Source: Panax quinquefolius | Taxonomy: Eukaryota; Streptophyta; Magnoliopsida; Apiales; Araliaceae | DNA length: 64,000 nucleotides | Reading direction: 5' to 3' | NCBI GenBank assembly: GCA_020205615.1 | Contig: CM035160.1 | Span: 4,628,437 to 4,692,436 of the forward strand | Part shown: positions 11,834 through 24,470 of the stretch, one piece after another | Layout of the letters: each line of letters starts with the position of its first letter | Position numbering within the stretch: the first letter of the stretch is position 1 | Made by a program: the position numbers and the translations under genes | The notes under the pieces: generated by a model | The model's database searches: none | Seen by the model: only the letters and a program-made list of their open reading frames with translations | What the model was told of the DNA's origin: nothing

Positions 11834-14480
11834 TGTGGCGCCCCAAAATAGGTATACATCACCTATTACGAGTTGTCAATCTGAGAATGCTGAAACAATT
11901 ACAACTTTATTATTACAACAATAAAAGCTGTGAGTTTGAATACAAATATTATCTTACAAATATATCTATACTCAAATAAATCCTCATCACATTTATTGAT
12001 ACATTATTTTACAAAATGGTGAGGACTACTAAACAATTCTTTCTAAAACCTTCATTCCATACCCCAGGCTAAATACTTTCTATATATTCTCCGCCTCACG
12101 AGAAGAAAAATGGAACAAAAAGGAAAAGGGTGAGCTCAACTAGCTCGATAAAGAATATTATGACTAAGATAATATACAACAAATTATCGTTAGTCTTCAA
12201 CGGGAAAAATCTAATAGAATACAATAGACAACAAATTTTAAATCAATATTCGCATGAAATAATAATTCATTAGAAGAGTTTAGTAGAGAATGCAAACTAC
12301 TATCTTCTATGTATGAATTTAAAAGTTCATCGTCTAGCCTTTATCCTGTAACATCAATCAATATACATCGGAATCAAATATTCATCTTTGCACTACGGCC
12401 GAAGATATTCATCGATTAGTCGTGTTCATCTAAACACTGCTCATCTTTTGCACTACTGACCAAAAGATATTCTTGAAAATCATTCATTTTTGCTACTGAG
12501 GCCAAAGATATTCAATAATATCATCATTTAAGGTAGGGATGATGAAAAATATTTTTAAAGAGACGAATCCAATTGAAACAAAATGACAAGGATTAAGGAT
12601 TAAGTATTGCTTTTTTATCCATGTTCAAAAATACCTCAAAATAATCATAGTGGTGTAAAATTCAAGAATGATCAAAACATGGATACAATCAAAGCTAGTA
12701 TCCGAATAGATATTTTGGACAAAAGAAGAAATTTTATTTTTCGAATGAATAGTGCCAGTATCGTGAATAGTCTTATATCGTGAATAGTAACTCAACACCA
12801 AAAGATAGAAATTCCACAAAAACATCTTCACGCTTCATGAATAGTACTTTCGTGAATAGTAACTCATGAATAGTAACCACGACATGAAAAAGTTCCAAAT
12901 TTGATAAAAAGTTCCAACCAATATTTCAAAGATAATGATATTGAACAAATAATATCATTTGAGAAGAAAATAACATCCCTTACCTCGAAAGATCGATCTT
13001 TCAAATTGAAACAGGATATAGGATATGACTTGGACTTGTGCAGTATAGCAATACTCAAAGTATACTCAAAATACTCACAAGAATACATTCGATAATATAG
13101 AGAGAAAACTTGAGGTTTACGGTGTGATTTTCAATTCTAACCCAAGCACCTATTTATAGGAAATTCTTTAGAACACCAAAGCGAAAAATTTAATAAATTA
13201 ATAATAAATTTCCTACACATGCCTAGAATCTGATTTCAGCCATCAAACACATGCCACATTCTAGAAAAGTAAGAAAAAACGTTTTTCTAATTTTAAATAT
13301 TTTAAACTTCCAAAATCAATTATTTGAACTTGAACTTCAATAATTCATAATAAATAGCCCTTTCATCGGAAAATTGAATCTCTCGAGTTTTTATAGGAAA
13401 TTCAATTCTCTACAACTTTGCGAAGAAAGTTTTCCAAATTCCAAATAGAAATTGGCCAAAAATCCTGAAGCAGAAGCGATTTTACGGTATAATCAAATTT
13501 CGATCGATAAATGGGGTCCACCAGAGCATGTTTAACATGTTTTAAACATTTATTGCAATAAAAATACTCTTCCTCCTCAGTATACTCATATATCCCACAT
13601 TCGTTGTAAAAATATCACCATTATTATATTATTAACATATAATAATATATTTAAATGAATTATTTTATCGAGAAAAAGATAAAATATCAATTTTTAACAA
13701 TTGTCACAATAAAATTTTTCTCTATCTATATCCACATAAAATCAATATTTTTCTCATCATATGAATCAATAATTAATTATTCACAAATAATATTACGAAT
13801 CCTCATATATCGACAACCGTGCAGGCGATTCTGGGAAGGAGGGCTTTCGATAAGAATTTCTTCTTACTCTGCGCGCAATTAGGTGACCAAACCTCTCCTT
13901 AGACGAAACTTTCTAGACATTGCCAATAATGTTATCTAATAATATTATTCGATAATATGAATTATTGCTTCGATAATGAAAAATCTTGTGTAATGACAAT
14001 TATTGAAACAATGATAATATAAAATATCAACGCAGCAATTATTAACTCAATAAAATCTTTGAGCGATAATTCTGTAACCATTATTGAGTAGTGCCTTTCA
14101 CGTAAGAATCAATAATTGGTGCAATCTGGTATCTTCTTGTGTTTTAACCAAGGGTATTTTAACAAGATAATACATGAATAACTACGTAGATTATTTTTAA
14201 ACAACTTATATTTATCGTTTTCTTCATCCAATCGCTTTCAGTTATGGGGCCCACATGGTTTGGCATACTTGTCGTATGCGAATATTCCCAACAAGATTTA
14301 ATATTCCACGACCAAACGACTATTCCCAAATAAACAATGAATATTTTATAACCACTTTAACATTTTGGAATATTTATGCGTATCTTACCCTAACTATCCA
14401 CATTAATCAAATCAACCCTTACTATTTCAAAATAATAAATAGAAAATTAAATTTCATTAATAATAAGTTGGGGTCTTACA
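11834..14480 (-). mobile_element. Solo LTR 2, family A, nested in solo LTR 1
   Basis: A 2647-bp LTR from TGTGGCGCCCC to GGGGTCTTACA. The perfect 5-bp duplication TTAAA lies at 11829-11833 and 14481-14485. The host LTR sequence resumes exactly after the duplicate (AAAAAACGTTTTTC region, also present inside LTR 2 at about 13270). It contains the hairpin array (12365-12530) and the TATA-like box (13151-13160). Confidence 0.9.
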
Positions 14481-15165
14481 TTAAATGAGTCCCAAAATGT
14501 AAAAAAACGTTTTTCTTATTAAAAATAATTAAAACTTCAAAAATTAATTATTTCTGAACTTCGGAACTTTAATAATTCATAATAAATAGCCTTTTATCAG
14601 AAAATTCGAATCTCGCAATTTTTATAGGAAATTCAATTCTCTACAACTTTGCGGAAGAAAGTTTTTCAAATTCAAGCGAAATTGGCCAGAAATCCATATC
14701 TGAGACGATTTTAAAGGCTATAATCAAATTTCAATCGAAAATGGGCCCACGCACATGTTTAACATGTTTTAAATAACTTTTGCAACAAAAATACTAATCC
14801 TCCTCATATACTCATATATCCCACATTCATTGTAAAAATATCATCATTATTATATTATAATAATATAATAAAATATTATTTTATCAGAAAAGATAAAATA
14901 TCGATTTTCAACAATTGTCACTTTAAAAAATTTCTCCATCTATATCCACATAATGAATATTTTTCTCATCATATAAATCAATAATTAATTATTCACAAAT
15001 AATATTACGTAATCACAATAATAGCTGACGAGGAGCGGTTTCGAAAGATGATGCTTTCGATAAAATTTTCTCACTTCTTGGCAATGATTAGGTGACCAAA
15101 CCTCTCCTTAGACAGAACTTTTTAGACATTGCCAATAATGTTATCTAATAATATTATTCAGATAA

Positions 15166-17743
15166 TGTAAGACCCCAACTTATTATTAATGAAATTTAAT
15201 TTTTTCTATTTTGAAATAGTAAGGGTTGATTTGATTAATGTGGATCGTTATGGGTAAAATACGCAAATATTTTAAAATAAGCAAGTGGTTATAAAATATT
15301 CATTGTTGTCGGGGAATATTCGTTTGGTCGTGGAATATTCTTGTTGTCGGGGAATATTCTTACGACGACGCAGTCTTTTGTGGGCCCCATAACGGAAAGC
15401 GATTGGATAAAGAAAACGACAAATATAAGTTGTTTAAAAATAACTACAGCGTATTTATTCTGATAATCTTGTTAAAATACTCGGTGGTTAAAAACACGAT
15501 GCACAAGATGTGCACCAATTATTGATTATTACGTAAAAAGGCACTACTCAATAATGGTTACGATAATTCTTGTTCGATATTTTATTGATTTAATAATTCT
15601 TTGCGTTGATATTTTATATTTCAGTTGTTTCAATAATTGTCATTACGATTTTTTCATTATCGAAGCAATAATTCATAATATCTGAATAATATTATTAGAT
15701 AACATTATTGGCAATGTCTAGAAAGTTACGTCTAAGGAGAGGTTTGGTCACTAATTGCTGGCAATGATAAGGAGAAATTCTTATTGGAAAGCCCCTGCTT
15801 TCAGGAAGCTGCACGATTATCGATATTGTGATTACGTAATATTATTTGTGAATAATTAATTATTGATTCATATGATGAGGAAAATATTGATTTTATGTGG
15901 ATATAGATGGAGAAAATTTTAATGTGACAATTGTTGAAAATTGAAATTTTATCTTTTACGATAAAATAATTCATTTAAATATATTATTATATTTTAATAA
16001 TATAATAATGGTGATATTTTTACAACGAATGTGGGATATATGAGTATATACGAGGAGGAAGAGTATTTTTGTTGCAATAAATGTTTAAAATATGTTAAAC
16101 ATGTCGATGAACCCCATTTATTGGTGAAATTTGATTATAACTGTAAAAATCGCTTTGTTTGAGGATTTGATCAATTTCTGCTTGGAATTTGGAAAACTTT
16201 CTGCAAAGTTGTAGAAAATTGAATTTCCTATAAAAAACTCGTGAGATTCAATTTTTTTTAAACAAAAGGGCTATTTATTATGAATTATTGAAGTTTCATA
16301 TTAATTGATTATCATTTTTTTGAAGTTTTAAATGGTTTAAGTGAGAAAAACATTTTGTTGTTTTTTATTGGGGTGTGGTTGATGGCTGAATTCAGTTAGT
16401 ATGCGTAGGAAAATATTTAGAAATAAATAATAATATTATTAAATTAAATTTTCTCTTTTGGTGTTAAAGCGTTTCCTATAAATAGGGTCTTGGGTTAGAA
16501 TTGAAAATCACACCGTAAATCTGAAATTTTCTCTCTATATTATCGAGGCGTATTCTTGTGAGTATTTTGAGTATACTTTGAGTATTGCTATACGGTGCAA
16601 GTTCAAGTCATAGCTTTATATTCGATGTTTAAATTTAAAATCTTGATCTTTCGAGGTAAGGGATATTATTTTTTTCGTAATGATATTATTTCTTCAATAT
16701 CATTATGCTAAAATATTGATCTAAAATTTTTATCAAATTTAGAACTTTTGGTGTCGAGATTCTTATTCACGTTATCTGGCCTTTATTCACGATATCGACA
16801 CTATTTACTGAATCGACCTTATTCATCGAAAAAATAAAAATTTTCCTTTTAAATCTAAAATATCTATTGTGGATACTAGCTTTGATTGTATCCATGTTTT
16901 GATCATTCTTGAATTTTACACCACTATGATTATTTTTTTGAGGTATTTTTTGGACATGGATAAAACAAAGTACTGAATCCTTAATCCTTAATCCTTGTCA
17001 TTTTGTTTCAATTTGGATTCGTTTCTTTAAAAATATTTTTCATCATCCTCGATCTAAATGATGATATTATTGAATATTTTTGGCTGTAGTGCAAAGATGA
17101 ATGATTTACGATGAATATCTTTGGCGTGTAGTGCAAAGATGAGCAGTGTTTAGATGAACATAACTCAATGATGAATATCTTTGGCACAAGGTGCAATGAA
17201 TATTTGATTCGGATATATATTGATTGATGTTACGGGGATAAAAGATGAGCGATGAACTTTTAAATTCATACATAGAAGATAGTAGTTTGCATTCTCTACG
17301 TAACTCTTCAATGAATTATTATATCCGCCTGCGAATATTGATTTAAAACTTGTTGTCTATCAGTATTCTATTAGATTTTCTTTGTTGAAGACTAATGATA
17401 ATTTTTGTATATTATCTTAGTCATAATATTCTTCTTGGGCTAGTTGAGCTCACCTTTTCCTTTTTTGTTCCATTTTTCTTTTCGGGAGGCGAGAATATAA
17501 GCAATACAGCCTGGGTATGGAATGAAGGTTAGAGAGAGTTGTTTAGTAGTCCTCACTATTTTTGTAAAATAATGTATCAATAAATGTGATGAGGATTTAT
17601 TTGAGTATAGATATTGTCTGAAGATAATATTTGTATTCAAACTCATAATTTTACTTGTTGTAATAATAAAGTTGTAGTTGTTTATATACCATGTATTAAC
17701 AACTCGGAATGGGTGATGTATACCTATTTTGGGGCGCGCCACA
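15166..17743 (+). mobile_element. Solo LTR 3, family A, opposite orientation, nested in solo LTR 1
   Basis: A 2578-bp plus-strand LTR from TGTAAGACCCC to GGGGCGCGCCACA. The host LTR reads ATTCAGATAA on the left and GATAATATGAA on the right, giving a GATAA duplication (15161-15165 and 17746-17750) with two extra bases at the right join. The TATA-like CCTATAAATAGG is at 16485-16496. It is a convergent copy of the LTR only 680 bp away at 11834-14480. Confidence 0.85.
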
Positions 17744-18538
17744 GAGATAATATGAATTATTGCTCCGATAATGAAAAAAATTTGTGTAGTGACAATTATT
17801 AAAACAACGATAATATAAAATATCAACGCAACAATTATTGAATCAATAAAATCTTGAGCGATAATTACTTGTAACAATTATTGAGTAGTAGTGCCTTCGT
17901 ACGTAAGAATCAATAATTCAAAAATACTGTAATACCGTCTGGTAATGCGACAACGCCAGCATATTACTTTACTTTACCCACCGAATATTCCAACAAGTGT
18001 TAATTCGGTAACCACTACTGTAGTTATTTATAAAAACTTTAATTTGTATTTTTCTTCATCCGAAAGCGCTTATTACATTATGGGGCCCACAATGATCTAC
18101 TACCGTCGTACAAATATTCCCCAACAGAAAGAATATTCCACGACCAAACGAATATTTCCCGACAACAATGAATATTTTATAACCACTTGCGTATTTTTGA
18201 ATAAAATTTCATATATCACCCTTAACTTTAACTTTTTATTAATTTAACCATTTACCTAATTGTAATTATAAGAAAAATTGAATACTTTTATTTTATAAAA
18301 TTCAGGGTCTTACACTCTAAACGAAATCTTTCACAATTTTTAGTAATTGTAACTCCTCTATTTTTTACGTTCTTGATATTCAGGAGAAATAAATTGATCA
18401 AGACAATAAAATACTTAAGTTCTTATAGTAGTATTTTATTTTAACAATATAGTAGTATATTATCTTTTTCATTAACATAATAGTAGTGTACTAATATAAC
18501 TGTAGTACTCTATTTATTTTGTTCCATCATGCTTTATA

Positions 18539-18812
18539 CTCCCTCTGTTCCTAAAAGATTGTCGTTTTAGGAGAAAAAATTTGTTCCAAAAAGTTTGTCG
18601 TTTACAACTTTTGAGGAGAATAAATTATTTACTTTTCTATATTATCCCTACCTTCTCTCATTGTCCCAAGAAATTCTCTCCCTTATATTAATAGTTTCAA
18701 TTTCCCATAAAGGGGTAGTGATGAAATTTCAAACAAATTTTACTTGGTAAATGACACTTTCTTAATTCATGTGCCAAAACCTTAAACGATATTTTTTTAG
18801 GAACAGAGAGAG
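18539..18812. mobile_element. Stowaway-type MITE
   Basis: A 274-bp element with inverted ends CTCCCTCTGTTCCTAAAA and TTTTTTTAGGAACAGAGAGAG, flanked by TA at 18537-18538 and 18813-18814. This fits Stowaway (Tc1/mariner) MITEs. It has no coding capacity. It lies in the right arm of the hAT element. Confidence 0.88.
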
Positions 18813-18989
18813 TATATAATATGAAGAGGTGAAAATCTAGTGGGGACAGGTGTCCCTTGCCCTGGGTCCGCCCCTGGGCCCGAAATGGACTTTCATTTGG
18901 AATCATTGCAGAGAATTATACAACACGCGACACGAGTACACAACAAATACAAACAACACTAAAATCTGAATGACCAAAAAACAGAATTA

Positions 18990-19542
18990 CAGTAGAAACT
19001 CTATAAATTAATAATGTCAGGACTGAATTTTGTTATTAATGTAAATGGTATTTTTCTATTCGGTGAACATAAAATTAATTACATTAAAATTATTATATTT
19101 TATTGATGTTTATATCATACTTTTTTTTGATGTAATGTTTCATACTTTTTAAATTAATGTATCATGTTTTTGAGGATGATACAATATATTTGGAGCCAAT
19201 AACGCAAAAGGAAGCACTTATAGCTTCAACAACCCTTCACAAGTTTTTATTACAATTCGATAATGCGACACCTGAACTTTTAGACACAATGAAAAAAAAT
19301 AAGGATGAAAGCCAATTAGATTTGAGTTTCAATACAAAACAAACGAGAATAGAATGACCCTACATATATTTGTAATTTAAAAAAATTATTAATTTATGAT
19401 TTTGATGGAACCATATATTTATATAAGGGTCTTTTTAAAAATTATTATTTTATCAAAATTATTAATTTATCCCATTAGCCCAAGTCAAGATTGAAAAAAA
19501 ATATTATTTTAAAGAGATTATTAATTTATAAAGGTTCTACTT
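18990..19542 (+). mobile_element. pogo-like (Tc1/mariner) deletion derivative
   Basis: The left end CAGTAGAAACTCTATAAATT and the right end AATTTATAAAGGTTCTACT are inverted repeats of the type carried by plant pogo-like elements, flanked by TA (18988-18989 and 19543-19544). Inside, 19157-19357 encodes 66 residues with LEPITQKEALIASTTLHKFL, LLDTMKK and LDLSFNTKQTRIE, which resemble the extreme C-terminus of plant pogo/CENP-B-related transposases. The catalytic DDE region is absent, so the element is non-autonomous. Confidence 0.75.
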
Positions 19543-20318
19543 TAGTACAAGTCTTTCCTCCCAATATAAATACTCTTAAAAAAAGACTCAATTTTTTAAA
19601 TATACTAATGATACAAAAAGTTGATGACAAAATTTAGGGAGGTGACAAACTGACAATGACCAACAAATAAGTTTAAACGGTTTTGGGATATGTACATAAG
19701 AAAAGTATAGGGTTCTTTACAATAATATACAACATTTAAAAAGTAATTACACTATTAGTGTACTCATAAAATATTTACACAATTAATACACTTTTTATAT
19801 TTATTTACAATACTAGTGCAATTAGGATTCTTTAATTTAAGAAATTAGTATAGGATTCAATTCATAATAATAAGGAAACCTAAAATCAAGGAGAATAACT
19901 ACCATAATTAATAATTCAAATTCAAATATTTTGGATCTAACAACAAAAACAAATTCAAATTCAAATTCAAAAATAATAATTAAAATTCAAATATTCAAAG
20001 TTTGGCAATCTCATCTTCCTCCTCCCCCTTCGGCCGCCTTGACACCTTGAAGATGTAGATCAGTAGATCTTGAAGGTGTAGCATACGTGGTGACGCCGAT
20101 CTCCTCATCCATTCTGACCACAACTGTCATTATATGAAGGTTGATTTAGTCCGTAAATTAAAAGGAGAAAAGATAAATTTTAGTGCGGTTGGTATCCAAA
20201 TATTTATCTGAAAGGTAACCATTTTAGTTTTTGTGGGTAACGAAGAGAATTTCAAGTCACGATTGGTAATCAAAAATTTCAAAGGTAACAATTTTAGTTT
20301 TTGTTGGTTACATTTGTA

Positions 20319-20625
20319 TTAAGGTTTAGCTACCAACTGCACTATGAAAAAAAATCTATAATAGATTTTTTATAATTAATTGGTAACCCAATAAAACTGA
20401 ATTGGTTACCTTTGTATTAAGGTTTGGCTACCAACTGCATTATAAAAAAAAATCTACAATAGCTTTATTTTAATTAATTGGTAACCCAATAAAACTGAAT
20501 TGGTTACATTTGTATAAAGTGTTAGCTACCAAATGCACTATTAAATAAAAAAATCTATAATAGATTTTTTAAAAATAAATTAGAAACCTAATAACACTGA
20601 ATTGGTTACCTTGGTATGAATGTTT
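20319..20625. repeat. Tandem repeat, about three units of ~100 bp
   Basis: Each unit runs through GGTTTGGCTACCAACTGCA, a poly-A stretch, AATCTATAATAG and AACTGAATTGGTTACCTT. Units start near 20319, 20418 and 20517 and a fourth begins at about 20620. It lies inside the inverted-repeat element. Confidence 0.8.
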
Positions 20626-20944
20626 GGCTACTAAGCATCTTTATAAAAAATCGCGAAAGAATCGTCTTTATGAAAAAATCGCAGGAGAAGGATAAAGATT
20701 ACACAGGTTGTCTGTTGTTCTCTTCTTCCTTTCAGTGCTTTTGATTATTTTATCAGAAAAATTTTCTCACTTCATCCATAGAACCTGTAATTGAAATGTT
20801 GCATTTGGGCCCCCAGGCGATCATATTCGTAATATCCATTTCCCATTTGATATTGAGGTTGATACATCAACCGTTGATGCTAGTGAAATGGTTGAACTGG
20901 ACCTGACAGATCAAGATGTAACAGGATCGGAATTCAAATACTAA

Positions 20945-21145
20945 GAGGAGGAGAGAGAAATGGGTTTCCCATTTGTGCTCATGATGTTTTGAAATGAGAG
21001 AGAAATGGGTTTCTGTGCTCATGATGTTTTGAAAGGAGAGAGAAATGGGTTTCTCATTTGTCTGTTGCTCATGATGTTTTGATCCGCTGTAACAGGATCA
21101 GATCAAGATGTCGCTTTTTGATTTGTTCATGATGTTTTGATTAGT
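20945..21145. repeat. Tandem repeat, GAGAGAAATGGGTTTC / CTCATGATGTTTTGA
   Basis: Three to four imperfect units of about 45-60 bases pair GAGAGAGAAATGGGTTTC with TGCTCATGATGTTTTGA. Unit length drops in the second copy by loss of CCATTTG. No protein frame runs through it. Confidence 0.75.
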
Positions 21146-21309
21146 ATGCATTTGTTAGATGAGGAGAGAGAGAAGAAGTTATAGAGATAACTACTCCCTA
21201 AATAAGAAATCCTAATAGCATTAATATTGTAAATAAATATAAAAATATATTAATTGTGTAAATATTTTATGAGTACACTATTGCTGTAATTATTTAAAGT
21301 ATATTAATT

Positions 21310-21914
21310 CGGAGGAGTTGGCTATTAGCCTACTACATATGATAATTTGATATGTATATAATCACTCAAGAAATTATTAATATTATTTTTTTCATTACTT
21401 TATAGGACTAAAAAAAATAGCATTGAGACTTGAATGCGTTATCAATGGCTAAATAATTATTTAACTAATGCATAGCATAGGTATCCGTAATATAAAGTTT
21501 TAGAAAAAAAATATTACAAACACAAATGGACCGGAGATGCCAATCAACAAATTTATGGAATATTATCCGTCCCTCCCTCCCTCCACTCTGGTGTCTAATT
21601 TTTGTCTCACACTCCCACCAAAGTATATAATTAATAATTTTTGTCTCACACTCCCACCAAAGTATATAATTAATAAACTAACAAGCTAGCTCATAAATAC
21701 ATTTGTTTATGTGTCAATTGAAGAAAGAAATAGTAATTCAGTACTACTACTATATTTGTTTTTCTTGCAGGCAGGCAGCTCCATGTGGGTCTCAATAATT
21801 TAATGCCTTGAAAGTTCTACTACCTCTTATGCATGCATATCTCAATAAAATTGGTGGCCCCTGTCACATCGAAGTTCCCATCTCCCCCCGTTTGTTTATA
21901 TGAATGGTGTAAGA

Positions 21915-21970
<56 letters not shown>

Positions 21971-23094
21971 CACATGAGTCTCCAACCTGAACTGAAGCTC
22001 CCATGTTCTCTCACCCAGCCTCTTGTTTTGCTGCACACATTCCTTAACATCCAATATCTTCAGTACTAGATTTCAAATTCCCCCTATATATATATATATG
22101 GACACTATTGCATGCACTATAAATTATGTATATTGGGCAGTAAGTACCTCAGAGCTCAGTGGTGGTCACTTGCTTACCTTTATTAAAACCATTGCTTTGT
22201 TCTATGCATTGTATAGTAATACTACTTGTCTATTTTTTTTCTTTTGTGGCCAAAATCTGGGGATTTTACAATGAAAAGTACAGGGAGAGTTTAGGTCACT
22301 AGCTAGGTTGGATAAATAGTAGTAGTAGTAATTAAATATGATAAGACAGAGCTGTGAAGGGGAATGTGCCCTAAGTTTCATACAATGCACTTGATATGCA
22401 TGTACTATAGGGTATTATATTCCGGGAATTTGTTGATTGGTTTGAAATGGATTTGGGAATTGCTGAATCAATTATGAAGAGATGGGATTCTGATTCTTCT
22501 CGGTCTGGGGTTTATACGACCACTTTAAAAAGGTATCCGGTTATCATGAAGTTTATCTTTTTAATAAATTGGTCAATTATATATCTTTATTCAAAAATGA
22601 ACTTCATGCTAACTACAGTTGTCCATTCATGTATATTAATTCTTCACTTTTTTCATTATTTATCTGATGTGTGACTCCAACTCATTTGTGATATACCTAG
22701 GTTTGATTATCTTGGTACTTCATTAATTCGGAAAATTATGACAATTAAAAACAGTTGGTTTTTCATCTATTAATTTTAAGTTTTGATTATATGGACAAAT
22801 ATATGCAACACTAGTTGTCATCTTTGTTAAGTACTAGGGAAGGTTAAATCCTTTAATCCATTGCTTATATATAACCATAAATCCAATAATTAGTCTTCAC
22901 ATTACATTCTCATGTCACTCGTGTCTTTTATAATTTAATTCACTTCTTTTTGGTAAAGATAACTGTCAATTGATATATATTATTCATGTCTTTTAATTTA
23001 ATTTAATTCTTTTTAGAAAATGTGATGGTCAATTGTTAAGTGACACATGTAACAAAATTGTACGACATTAACCGTATTAACAAGCATGTTAAAT
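21310..23094. other. Intergenic DNA with simple repeats, no gene recognised
   Basis: Includes a two-copy direct repeat of about 40 bases (TTTTTGTCTCACACTCCCAC core, 21597-21676), a TA microsatellite (21918-21969) and a shorter one near 22085. An open frame at 22447-22674 starts MDLGIAESIMKRWDS but becomes AT-rich sequence without recognisable domains, so it is not called. Confidence 0.5.
21918..21969. repeat. (TA)n microsatellite
   Basis: About 26 uninterrupted TA units. Length is likely polymorphic and may be poorly resolved in the assembly. Confidence 0.95.
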
Positions 23095-23400
23095 TACCTC
23101 TTTACTCAAAATGTTAACTTATTAGTTTGAGATTTTACCATATTTATTAACCCAAATGACTTATTAGTTTGAAGTTCCACCATTTTTTCGCCTCGTTTTT
23201 ATTAACCCAAAAGTTAACCTATTATTTGAGACTCCACCATATTTATTAACCCATTACTTGACTCCACCACGTTTTTATTAACCCAAAGGTTAACCATAAT
23301 CTTGTCAACACGTATGTTGGATCGCCACTTTATCCAAAAAGTCAATTTATTAGTTCGAGATTTCACCATATTTATTAATTCATCTAAATTATTGAATTTA
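23095..23400. repeat. Degenerate tandem repeat (~50 bp unit)
   Basis: Repeated CTTATTAGTTTGAGATTTTA, CCACCATATTTATTAACCCA and AAAGGTTAACC blocks, five to six imperfect copies. It lies directly left of the large LTR nest. Confidence 0.65.
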
Positions 23401-23455
23401 TCCGATTTGAAATTCAATATCTCAATATATAATGCAAGGGTTGTGAAACCTAAAT

Positions 23456-24470
23456 TGTGACACCCCCAAAATAGGTATACAACACCCATTCTGAGTCGCC
23501 AAATACATGGTACAGAAAACAAACTACAACTTCAATAATACAATTGTCGTGTGCAAAATACGACAACACATCTTTGTGAGTTTAAATACAAATATTGTCT
23601 TCAGACAATATCCACACTCAAATAAGTCCTCGTTACAATTATTCAAACACTATTTTACGAAATAGTGAGGATTGCTAAAACATCTTTCTAGAACCATCAC
23701 TCCGCACTCCCATTAGTTCTGCTATGTTTTTCACCTCCCGAGAAAAATGGAAAAAAAAAAAAAAGTGTGAGCTCAACTAGCCCAAGAAAGAATATATTAT
23801 GACTAAGATAATATACAACAAATTATCGTTAGTCTTCAACAGAAAAAATCGATAAAATATAATAGCCAACAAGTTTTAGATCAACAATTGCAATGAAACA
23901 AAGAATCCATTAGAAGAGTCAAGTAGAGAATGAGTTCTACTATCTTCTAAGATTTAAAAGTCCATCATCAATATTTTATCCCTCATAATAACAATCAATA
24001 TACATCTTTAATCAAATATTCATCTTTGCACTTTCTGAGCCAAAGATATTCATTTGTATATCACCACCGTTTGGTCGTATTCATCCCAACACCTGCTCAT
24101 CTTTGCACTACGGCCAAAAGATATTCATCGATTAATCATTTATCTTTTGCACTTTCTGGTAGAAGATATTTAGTAATATCATCATTTAGGACCGAGGATG
24201 ATGAAAAATATTTTAAAGAAAAGCGAATCCATTGAAGCGGAATGACAAATAGTAGGAATTAGGTATAACAAATTATCCAAGATCAATAATACTTCATAAA
24301 TACCAATTTTGAAGCGAATTCAAAAATAAAGATCAAAACATGGATACAATCAAAGATAGTAACCATAATAGACATCTTAGACAAAAAGAAGAAAATTTCA
24401 TTTTTCTATTGAATAGTCAAGTGATAGGTGAATAGTCTTGATACGTGAAAAGTGTCATTATCGATATCGT
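23456..24470 (-). repeat. LTR family A copy, left part (interrupted)
   Basis: Starts with the family A edge TGTGACACCCCCAAAATAGG and follows the family through the hairpin array (24020-24180) to GATATCGT, where the family B element begins. Sequence that continues this LTR reappears at 42208 (GTGAATAGTAACCC). It is therefore the outer host of the 17.7-kb nest. Confidence 0.8.

Larger units (their letters stand above)
9725..18314 (-). mobile_element. Solo LTR 1 (old family A relative), carrying two further LTRs
   Basis: The left edge TGTAACGACCCCAAAATAGG and right edge GGGTCTTACA are family A LTR ends. A perfect 5-bp duplication CTCTA flanks it (9720-9724 and 18315-18319), so it is a complete solo LTR within the hAT element. 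Its own sequence is 9725-11833, about 14486-15165 and about 17746-18314 (roughly 3.36 kb), longer than the ~2.65-kb copies because of extra sequence around 10100-10400. Internal element sequence is absent, implying LTR-LTR recombination before the later insertions. Confidence 0.85.
9328..18876. mobile_element. hAT-type element, disrupted by nested insertions
   Basis: The left end CAGGGGCGGATCC (9328-9340) and the right end GGGTCCGCCCCTG (18864-18876) are inverted repeats matching at 12 of 13 bases and of the hAT type (CAGGGGCGGA). They are flanked by 8-bp duplications GGCCTGAA (9320-9327) and GGCCCGAA (18877-18884), 7 of 8 identical, the size expected for hAT. After removing the solo LTR nest (9725-18314), only about 960 bp belong to the hAT element, including a Stowaway MITE, with no transposase. 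So it was a small non-autonomous element. Confidence 0.8.
19721..21309. mobile_element. Element with ~110-bp terminal inverted repeats (MULE-like)
   Basis: The stretch 19721-19842 (with AGTGTACTCATAAAATATTT) matches, inverted, 21197-21309 (AAATATTTTATGAGTACACT) over about 110 bases with scattered differences. Long inverted ends around non-transposase DNA suggest a Mutator-like element, perhaps a Pack-MULE. I could not find a clear 9-bp duplication, so the class is tentative. The interior holds a GC-rich patch near 20010-20110 and two tandem repeat arrays. Confidence 0.55.

Noticed and set aside
22447..22674. Open frame starting MDLGIAESIMKRWDS, possibly a first exon of a gene
   Set aside because: Only the first ~30 residues look protein-like and the rest is AT-rich; no splice partner or recognisable domain found.
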